Source: Bordetella pseudohinzii (lineage in GTDB: Bacteria > Pseudomonadota > Gammaproteobacteria > Burkholderiales > Burkholderiaceae_B). Taken from it: a DNA stretch of 64,000 nt. Each line of letters opens with the position of its first letter. The first letter of the stretch is position 1. The stretch is from the NCBI RefSeq assembly GCF_000657795.2, contig NZ_JHEP02000003.1, positions 310,001-374,000 of the forward strand, given 5' to 3'. Made by a program: the position numbers and the translations under genes. Below are positions 57,991-64,000 of this stretch, piece after piece. A model generated the notes under the pieces. That model made no database searches. It saw only the letters and a program-made list of their open reading frames with translations, and was not told the DNA's origin.

Positions 57991-59058
57991 ATGAAGCGAT
58001 ACGCCATCGCGTTCGCTGGCCTGTGCATCGCGCCGGCCATCCATGCCGAAACCAGTGTCACGCTCTACGGCATCGCCGATGTCAGCGTGCGCTACCTGAG
58101 CACCAGCAACGGCGCGACCCATGCCAATTCCAGCCGCGTCTCCCTGGAGAACGGCGCCATCTCGAACAGCCGCTGGGGCCTGCGCGGCGTCGAGGACCTG
58201 GGCAATGGCATGAGCGCCTTCTTCCGCCTGGAAAGCGGCTTCAACCTGCAGAACGGCCAGCAGTCCGATAGCGGCAGGCTGTTCAATCGCCATGCCTATG
58301 TCGGGCTGGACGGCGGGCAGTGGGGCGCGATCTCGCTGGGCCGCCAGGATACGCCGCTGTTCACCATCCTGGCCGATTCCTACGATCCGCTGACCGTGGG
58401 CAACTACAACGAGAACTCCTGGCTGCCGGTGGCCATGTCGCGGGCGCGCAGCTCGGATTCGGTGCGCTACCGCAACACGAAGCTGGGCGGTTTCGATTTC
58501 ATCGTTTCCTATGCCTTCGGCAGCGATTTCCAGGATCATCGCCTGGGCCGCCAGATCGGCACCACGCTGACCTACACCACCGGCCCCTTCTCGGTCGGCG
58601 GCGGCTACCAGAAGACCTATTCGGACGGCAATTCCGATTACCGCCAGCAAGTCTGGAACCTGAACGCGAGCTACAAGTTCGAGACGGTCAAGCTGTTCGC
58701 CGGTTATTTCAATGGCCGCGACGAAACGGGCTGGGTCAATGCGGTGGTGGGCAACGACGTGCCCGTGACCGGCCTGGACCGCAAGGACAACGGCTATTTC
58801 CTGGGCGCCACCTGGCAGGCCTCGGCCCGCTGGGCCCTGACCGGCGCGGCCTACTACGATGTCGCCAAGAACATCCAAGTCGATGGCGACAAGGGCAAGC
58901 GCATGGCCCTGGTGGGCGTGGCGGAATACGCGCTGTCCAAGCGCACCCAGCTGTATGGCACCGTGGACTACAACAAGGTCTACGATGCCTCGTCGGTGGA
59001 CATCGCCGGCCGCAGCTCCCAGGTGGGCGCCGCCGTCGGCATCCGTCACATCTTCTGA
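57991..59058 (+). CDS. Outer-membrane general porin (second copy)
   Basis: Porin of 355 residues with a signal peptide (MKRYAIAFAGLCIAPAIHA) and the first strand ETSVTLYGIADVSVRYL. SRWGLRGVEDLGNGMSAFFR, RHAYVGLDGGQWGAISLGRQ and the terminal IRHIF (aromatic last residue) are typical. GAGGAG 6 bases before the ATG predicts strong translation. It is a 16-strand trimeric barrel for small hydrophilic solutes. It ends at a hairpin shared with the convergent stress-protein gene. Confidence 0.95.
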   Translation: MKRYAIAFAGLCIAPAIHAETSVTLYGIADVSVRYLSTSNGATHANSSRVSLENGAISNSRWGLRGVEDLGNGMSAFFRLESGFNLQNGQQSDSGRLFNRHAYVGLDGGQWGAISLGRQDTPLFTILADSYDPLTVGNYNENSWLPVAMSRARSSDSVRYRNTKLGGFDFIVSYAFGSDFQDHRLGRQIGTTLTYTTGPFSVGGGYQKTYSDGNSDYRQQVWNLNASYKFETVKLFAGYFNGRDETGWVNAVVGNDVPVTGLDRKDNGYFLGATWQASARWALTGAAYYDVAKNIQVDGDKGKRMALVGVAEYALSKRTQLYGTVDYNKVYDASSVDIAGRSSQVGAAVGIRHIF

Positions 59059-59064
59059 TGACGC

Positions 59065-59086
59065 GGCGGGCTTGCCGCCCGCCTTA
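59065..59086. terminator. Hairpin terminator after the porin
   Basis: GGCGGGC (59065-59071) and GCCCGCC (59077-59083) with loop TTGCC, 7 bases after the porin stop, followed by TTATTCC. It ends inside the last codons of the convergent stress-protein gene. Confidence 0.55.
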
Positions 59087-59953
59087 TTCCGCTGCCTTGG
59101 CCTGGCGCACGATGAGTACGTCGCAAGGCAGCGCCTCCAGCAGTTTCTCGGCCACGCTGCCGATGGCCGTGCGCAGGATGCCGGTCAGGCCATGGGTGCC
59201 CGTCACCACCAGGTCGCAGCGGCGGTTGAAGACAAACTCCGACAGCAGGTTCTCGGGTTGCCCGGGCTCGAGCACGATGTCCGGCGGCGTCCTGCCGGCC
59301 AGCTCGGGCGTCTGGGCCACGAAGGCCTGGGCTTTCTGCAGGGCATCGTTATAGAAGCTGCGCACCACGGCGTCCTGCGGCTGGCCGTCCTTCTGGGGCG
59401 GCACCGAATAGGCATGGAAGAGCGTGATGCGGGCGTCGCCGGCTACCTTCAGCGCGGCGGTCAGCGCCTGCCGCGAGCCTTCCGAGAAGTCGGTGGCGAT
59501 CACCACATCCTGGTAGGGCTTGCGCGGACGCGCCTTGACCACCAGCACGGGCTCGGCCGCCTGGCGGGCCAGGCGCTCGACCGTGGTGCCCAGCAAAAGC
59601 CGTCCCAGCGTCGTCTCGCGCGCCACGCCGGTCACGATGAGCGAGCAGCCGAAATGCGCGACCGTGTCCAGGATGACCTCCAGGGGGTGGCCATTGGTGA
59701 CGACGGCTTCGGTCGGCACGCCCGCCTCGGCCAGGTCGTCGGCCAGCCGGCGTTCGGCCAGGGCCTTGTGGTCCGGCGTCAGGCGCCGCCAGGCAGGCGT
59801 GGTCAGGGCGGTGGCGTTGGGCGGCTCCATCACATGCAGGGCGACCAGGCGGGAGTGCTGCTGGCGGGCCAGCATGAGGGCGCGGTCCAGCGCGCGGTCG
59901 CTGCGCGCGCTCAGGTCCGTGGCAAGCAGGATGGGGCCAGCGGGGTCGGTCAT
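59084..59953 (-). CDS. Universal stress protein with two UspA domains
   Basis: Cytoplasmic protein of 289 residues built from two UspA domains, about 7-140 and 146-285. Each begins with a hydrophobic strand and Asp (ILLATDLSARSD and DVVIATDFSEGSRQ). Each has the ATP-site motif near its end (GVARETTLGRLLLGTTVERL and GTHGLTGILRTAIGSVAEKL), so both may bind ATP. AGGAG precedes the ATG at 59953. Divergent from the TRIC-type gene. Confidence 0.93.
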   Translation of the reverse strand: MTDPAGPILLATDLSARSDRALDRALMLARQQHSRLVALHVMEPPNATALTTPAWRRLTPDHKALAERRLADDLAEAGVPTEAVVTNGHPLEVILDTVAHFGCSLIVTGVARETTLGRLLLGTTVERLARQAAEPVLVVKARPRKPYQDVVIATDFSEGSRQALTAALKVAGDARITLFHAYSVPPQKDGQPQDAVVRSFYNDALQKAQAFVAQTPELAGRTPPDIVLEPGQPENLLSEFVFNRRCDLVVTGTHGLTGILRTAIGSVAEKLLEALPCDVLIVRQAKAAE

Positions 59954-60107
59954 GCGTCTACTCCTGGAAACGGCCGATTGGGCGGCCGGGGAGCGCACAT
60001 CTGCGCGAGGGATGCATTGATTGTCCCGCCTATCGTGCCCGAGGGCATTGACCGGCGTCAACGACGCCGTCCTACAATGTCCTGTTTGCATCGACCCCGT
60101 TTACGGC

Positions 60108-60746
60108 ATGCCAACCGAAGCCTCCACCCTGCTCCTGCATTCGCTCTATCTCATCGCCATCGTGGCCGAAGCCATGACCGCCGCCCTGGCCGCCGGCCGG
60201 CGCGATATGGATTGGGTGGGGGTATGCGTCATCGCCTGCGTGACCGCCCTGGGCGGCGGCTCGATGCGCGATGTGCTGCTGGGCCATTATCCCCTGACCT
60301 GGGTGGCCCATCCGGAATACCTGGGCATGACCGCGGGCGCGGCCCTGCTCACGGCGCTATGCGCGCCCATGCTGCGCCATCTGCGCAAGGTCTTCCTGCT
60401 GCTGGATGCGCTGGGCCTGGTGGCCTTCACCATCATCGGCTGCAAAGTGGCCCAGCAAATGGACCTGTCCTTGTCGGTGGTCATCATCAGCGGCGTCATC
60501 ACGGGTTGCGCCGGCGGCGTGCTGCGCGATGTGCTGTGCAACGACATCCCCCTGCTGTTTCGCAGCGAGCTTTACGCCAGCGTTTCGCTGGTGACGGGCG
60601 GGCTATATCTCGCGCTGGACCACTATAGCGGCGCCAGCGGCCTGGCCGTGCCCGCGGCGCTGGCCGCCGGCCTGGCCCTGCGCCTGCTGGCGCTGCGCTT
60701 TAACTGGCAAATGCCCAAGTTCGTCTATCGCGGCGACTGGCACTGA
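60108..60746 (+). CDS. TRIC-type/UPF0126 membrane protein
   Basis: Protein of 212 residues made of two UPF0126 repeats, each with a Gly-rich helix and an RD motif (ALGGGSMRDVLLGHYP and CAGGVLRDVLCNDIP). About seven membrane helices, as in bacterial TRIC homologues (YicG/YadS group), which conduct monovalent cations as trimers. An amino-acid transport role has been suggested for other members. The start at 60108 gives a normal N-terminus; no clear Shine-Dalgarno sequence is visible. Confidence 0.88.
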   Translation: MPTEASTLLLHSLYLIAIVAEAMTAALAAGRRDMDWVGVCVIACVTALGGGSMRDVLLGHYPLTWVAHPEYLGMTAGAALLTALCAPMLRHLRKVFLLLDALGLVAFTIIGCKVAQQMDLSLSVVIISGVITGCAGGVLRDVLCNDIPLLFRSELYASVSLVTGGLYLALDHYSGASGLAVPAALAAGLALRLLALRFNWQMPKFVYRGDWH

Positions 60747-60780
60747 GCGCGGGGCCTTCGCCAGGGCCGCTCACCAAAGC

Positions 60781-60804
60781 AAAACGCTCCCGCGGGAGCG
60801 TTTT
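60781..60804. terminator. Bidirectional terminator between TRIC-type gene and gdhA
   Basis: Perfect 24-base palindrome: AAAACGCTCCCG and its exact complement ending in TTTT, plus one more T. It serves both convergent genes. Confidence 0.93.
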
Positions 60805-60825
60805 TGCCTGATGCCGGGGCCGCGA

Positions 60826-62163
60826 TCAGTACAGGCCCTGCTGCAGCATCGCGTCGGCAACCTTGACGAAGCCGGCGATGTTGGCGCCGTCCAGGTAGTT
60901 GACGTAGCCCGACTCGCCGTGGCCGTGGCGTACGCAGTTTTCGTGGATGTCGCACATGATGGCCTGCAGGCGCTGGTCCACTTCTTCGCGGGTCCAGGAC
61001 AGGCGCGCCGAGTTCTGGCTCATTTCCAGGCCCGAAACAGCCACGCCGCCGGCATTGCTGGCCTTGCCCGGCGCGTAGAGCACATGGGCGTCGATAAAGG
61101 CCTGGGCGGCCGCCAGGGTGGCGGGCATGTTGGCGCCTTCGGCCACGCACTTCACGCCATTGGCGATCAGGGCGCGGGCGTCGTTTTCGTCCAGTTCGTT
61201 CTGGGTGGCGCAGGGCAGGGCCACGTCCACCGGCACCTGCCAGGGACGCGCGCCCGGCAGGAAGCGCAGACCCTGCTGCTGGGCGTAGTCTTCGACGCGG
61301 CCGCGCTGCACGTTCTTGACGTGCATCAGGGCTTGCAGCTTTTCCGGGGTGAAGCCGGCTTCGTCCAGCACCGTGCCGCCCGAGTCGGAGACGGTCAGCA
61401 CGCGCGCGCCCATGGCCATGGCTTTTTCGACGGCGTACTGGGCCACATTGCCCGAACCCGACACGGACACGCGCAGGCCCTCGAAGGACATGCTCACGCG
61501 GCGCAGCATCTGCTCGGCGAAATAGACCGTGCCGTAGCCGGTGGCCTCGGGGCGGATCAGGCTGCCGCCGAAGGTCAGGCCCTTGCCGGTGAACACGGCG
61601 GCGGCCGAGTTCGACAGCTTTTTCATCATGCCGGCCATATACCCGACCTCGCGGCCGCCCACGCCGATATCGCCGGCCGGCACGTCGGTGTCCGGACCCA
61701 GATGGCGGTAGAGCTCGATCATGAGCGCCTGGCAGAAACGCATCACCTCGCCTTCGGATTTGCCCTTGGGGTCGAAGTCCGAGCCGCCCTTGCCGCCGCC
61801 CATGGGCAGGGTGGTCAGGGCGTTCTTCAGTGTCTGCTCGAAGGCCAGGAACTTCAGGACCGACAGGTTCACGCTGGGGTGAAAGCGCATGCCGCCCTTA
61901 TAGGGGCCGATGGCCGAGCTGTGCTGGATGCGGAAGGCGCGATTGACCTGGGCGCGGCCCTGGTCATCGGTCCAGCACACGCGGAACTGGATCACGCGCT
62001 CGGGTTCGACCAGGCGCTCCAGGAGGGCCTGTTGGCCGTAGTGCGGATGCTTCTCGATGAAAGGCCACAGGCTGCCCATGACTTCCTGGACGGCCTGCAT
62101 GAATTCGGGTTGATGGGGATCGCGGCTCGCGACGCGGCCCAGGAAATCGTTCAATGACTGCAT
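60826..62163 (-). CDS. gdhA: NADP-type glutamate dehydrogenase (hexameric, 445 residues)
   Basis: Makes glutamate from 2-oxoglutarate and ammonia. YKGGMRFHPSVNLSVLKFLA contains substrate-binding lysine, LPMGGGKGGSDFDPKGKS contains the catalytic lysine, and VSVSGSGNVAQYAVEKA is the NADP Rossmann site. Length and sequence match the E. coli type. GGAG lies about 10 bases before the ATG at 62163. The preceding in-frame extension to 62259 lies in the AT-rich promoter region and is not included. Confidence 0.96.
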   Translation of the reverse strand: MQSLNDFLGRVASRDPHQPEFMQAVQEVMGSLWPFIEKHPHYGQQALLERLVEPERVIQFRVCWTDDQGRAQVNRAFRIQHSSAIGPYKGGMRFHPSVNLSVLKFLAFEQTLKNALTTLPMGGGKGGSDFDPKGKSEGEVMRFCQALMIELYRHLGPDTDVPAGDIGVGGREVGYMAGMMKKLSNSAAAVFTGKGLTFGGSLIRPEATGYGTVYFAEQMLRRVSMSFEGLRVSVSGSGNVAQYAVEKAMAMGARVLTVSDSGGTVLDEAGFTPEKLQALMHVKNVQRGRVEDYAQQQGLRFLPGARPWQVPVDVALPCATQNELDENDARALIANGVKCVAEGANMPATLAAAQAFIDAHVLYAPGKASNAGGVAVSGLEMSQNSARLSWTREEVDQRLQAIMCDIHENCVRHGHGESGYVNYLDGANIAGFVKVADAMLQQGLY

Positions 62164-62668
62164 GGAAAAAGGGGCTCCGGTAATGCTGCATAGCGGTGCT
62201 TGATGGATCAATTCGGTGCATCGTTTGATCCGAAACGGTGCGTTTTCACCAGCAAGCACTAGTTTGGTGCGCGGATTGTAGGAAGGTTTTGCGCGCTGCG
62301 GCAGGGGGCGGGGAGGCCGTCAAGATGCCGCCAATGGCGTCTATTTAATGGGGACGCATATTGTGGTTTGCCGCTTGAAAGCGGCGATTTCAGCTGTAGG
62401 CATTTCGCGTGAGTGCCGTCTTATTTTCAATAGAATCAATCGCCTATTCTATATGTCCCTAATAATATGGGCACGTTTCATTCCTCATGGATCCGGTGGC
62501 CCGGAAAAACGCTCCCCGTTTTTAGCGGCCGCCCATGCCGGGTCAAAAATTTTTCCCCTTTTTATACGTCCCTTTTAATTTTGTGGCGCTGCGGCCTCGA
62601 AACCAGGCGATCTCGTTATAGTTGAGGCCCTTGGCTACTTTGCGCCGCCACCTGCTTCTGGAATCCCT
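62164..62668. other. 505-base spacer between gdhA and xth, partly AT-rich
   Basis: It contains the divergent promoters of gdhA and xth. The part 62340-62600 is much richer in A and T than the genes around it. ATAGAAT (62430-62436) and ATTCTAT (62446-62452) form perfect 7-base arms. A 76-codon reading frame (62348-62578, plus) is open but has no ribosome-binding site and a composition unlike a gene; I do not call it. Confidence 0.5.
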
Positions 62669-63451
62669 ATGCTGCGAGTCATTTCCGCCAACCTGAATGG
62701 CATCCGGTCCGCCAACACCAAAGGCTTTTTCGATTGGATGAGCCAGCAGGACGCCGATTTCATTTGCGTCCAGGAGCTCAAGGCCCAGGAGGCGGACATC
62801 GCACCGGCCATGAAGGCGCCCGGCGCCTGCCAGGGGTATTTCCATTACGCCGAGAAAAAAGGCTATAGCGGGGTCGGCATCTATACGCCGCACAAGCCGG
62901 AGTCGGTCGTGATCGGCCTGGGCGTGCCCGAAATCGATGCCGAAGGCCGCTATATTGAGCTGGTCTATCCCAAGCTGTCCGTGGTGTCGGTCTATCTGCC
63001 CTCGGGCTCCAGCGGCGACCACCGGCAGACGGCCAAGTATCACTTCATGGAGCACTTCTACCGCCACCTGGCCGCGCTGATCGCCTGCGGCCGCGAAGTG
63101 GTCATCTGCGGCGACTGGAATATCGCCCACAAGGAAGCCGACCTCAAGAACTGGAAGGGCAATCTCAAGAACAGCGGTTTCCTGCCCGAAGAGCGCGCCT
63201 GGCTCACCCGCGTATTCGACGAGCTGCAATGGGTGGATGTCTACCGCCGCCTGGCGCCGGACGCCACCGGCGAGGGCTATACCTGGTGGAGCAATCGCGG
63301 CCAGGCCTGGGCCAAGAACGTGGGCTGGCGTATCGATTACCACATCGCCAGCAAGGGCCTGGCCGATACGGCGCGCCGCGCGGCCATCTACAAGGAGGCT
63401 CGCTTCAGCGACCACGCGCCCCTGACCATCGACTACGAATACTCGCTGTAA
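62669..63451 (+). CDS. xth: Exodeoxyribonuclease III
   Basis: AP endonuclease and 3' exonuclease of 260 residues for base-excision repair. VISANLNGIRSA (Asn), VQELKAQE (metal-binding Glu), YLPSGS, the GDWNIAH motif (catalytic Asp and Asn), and the final SDHAPLTIDY (Asp-His pair) are the family's active-site blocks in order. No symbol-level distinction between Xth and ExoA types can be made, but the length fits. pyrE follows 47 bases downstream. Confidence 0.95.
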   Translation: MLRVISANLNGIRSANTKGFFDWMSQQDADFICVQELKAQEADIAPAMKAPGACQGYFHYAEKKGYSGVGIYTPHKPESVVIGLGVPEIDAEGRYIELVYPKLSVVSVYLPSGSSGDHRQTAKYHFMEHFYRHLAALIACGREVVICGDWNIAHKEADLKNWKGNLKNSGFLPEERAWLTRVFDELQWVDVYRRLAPDATGEGYTWWSNRGQAWAKNVGWRIDYHIASKGLADTARRAAIYKEARFSDHAPLTIDYEYSL

Positions 63452-63498
63452 ATCGCGGATAATGGCGGGGTTTGCCAATCCTGATCCGGAATCCCCGC

Positions 63499-64000
63499 AT
63501 GTCCTCCACCACCGCCACTGATTTCGTCCGCTTCGCTCTTGACGAGGGCGTGCTGCGTTTCGGCAGCTTCAAGGTCAAGTCCGGCAGAATCAGTCCCTAT
63601 TTCTTTAACGCCGGCCTGTTCAACAGCGGGCGCTCCGTGGGCAAGCTGGCGCAGTTCTATGCCCAGGCCCTGCTGGACTCGGGCGTGGCCTTCGACATGC
63701 TCTTCGGCCCCGCCTACAAGGGCATCCCGCTGTCGACGGCCACCGCGGTGGCGCTGGCCGCGCATCCCCAGGCGGGCGGCCGCGATATTCCCTTTGCCTA
63801 CAACCGCAAGGAAGCCAAGGATCACGGCGAGGGCGGCACCCTGGTCGGCGCGCCGCTGGCCGGCAAGGTCGTCATCATCGACGATGTCATCACAGCGGGC
63901 ACTTCGGTGCGCGAGTCGGTCGAGATCATCCGCGCGGCCGGCGCCGAGCCGGCCGCCGTGTTGATCGCGATGGACCGCATGGAGCGCGCCGGCCCGGACG
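63499..64000 (+). CDS. pyrE: Orotate phosphoribosyltransferase, 5' part
   Basis: The frame runs off the window end after 167 codons; the full protein is about 215-225 residues. [19 protein letters not shown] is the N-terminal block, [10 protein letters not shown] the substrate loop, [13 protein letters not shown] the flexible catalytic loop and [16 protein letters not shown] the PRPP-binding motif. The enzyme makes OMP from orotate and PRPP in pyrimidine synthesis. Confidence 0.97.
   Translation, partial: MSSTTATDFVRFALDEGVLRFGSFKVKSGRISPYFFNAGLFNSGRSVGKLAQFYAQALLDSGVAFDMLFGPAYKGIPLSTATAVALAAHPQAGGRDIPFAYNRKEAKDHGEGGTLVGAPLAGKVVIIDDVITAGTSVRESVEIIRAAGAEPAAVLIAMDRMERAGPD

Noticed and set aside
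62348-62578. 76-codon frame in the gdhA-xth spacer
   Set aside because: No Shine-Dalgarno sequence, composition unlike neighbouring genes, no motif; the spacer is better explained as promoter DNA.

Overview
The window is GC-rich chromosomal DNA of a betaproteobacterium. Gene content, order and protein sequences fit the Alcaligenaceae (Bordetella/Achromobacter group) best: mltA - UbiH-type monooxygenase - dsbC, a complete atpIBEFHAGDC operon, metX-metW, two general porins of the betaproteobacterial type, several crotonases and a dihaem cytochrome c5. I see no insertion sequence, integrase, phage gene or CRISPR array. This is core chromosome with small lineage-specific inserts.

Layout. (1) 1-9.8 kb: housekeeping genes, namely the 3' part of mltA, an FAD monooxygenase, dsbC, a D-2-hydroxyacid dehydrogenase, a DUF3800 gene with an odd start, ttcA-folB, a thioredoxin-reductase-fold oxidoreductase, an M61 peptidase and an enoyl-CoA hydratase. 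(2) 9.9-19.3 kb: an exported DUF1254/DUF1214 protein, a 290-base hairpin-rich leader and the ATP synthase operon, closed by a strong terminator. (3) 19.4-27.2 kb: an orphan Fis-HTH protein, an LD-carboxypeptidase, hemE, then an AT-rich spacer with a DnaA box in front of priA and rep. (4) 27.2-36.0 kb, minus strand: an eight-gene unit with a complete dipeptide-type ABC importer (binding protein, two permeases, two ATPases) plus three hydrolases (AstE/AspA-like, alpha/beta, M20). It looks like import plus intracellular cleavage of an acylated or peptide-like substrate. (5) 36.2-37.5 kb: a 77-residue orphan protein whose promoter is covered by CCTAGG-type palindromes, then nnrD. (6) 37.6-45.0 kb: an acyl-CoA catabolic region (three-gene rightward set led by a TetR gene with its own operator, a divergent nitronate monooxygenase/enoyl-CoA isomerase pair, an atypical crotonase). 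(7) 45.0-54.5 kb: cytochrome c, tRNA-Arg(CCG), porin plus DUF1624 membrane protein, lipocalin, gshA, hydrolase, lipoprotein, AEC transporter, Ldh-type dehydrogenase. (8) 54.6-64 kb: metX-metW behind a SAM-II-type riboswitch, an AmpG-like permease, second porin, universal stress protein, TRIC-type membrane protein, gdhA, xth and the 5' part of pyrE.

The points most worth a second look are the SAM-II-like element before metX, the structured leader before atpI, the operator array before the 77-residue orphan gene, the import-plus-hydrolase operon, two genes with good Shine-Dalgarno sequences but no ATG/GTG/TTG at the expected distance, and the DnaA box with AT-rich tract before priA. All function calls come from reading the sequence and recalling family motifs; no database search was run.
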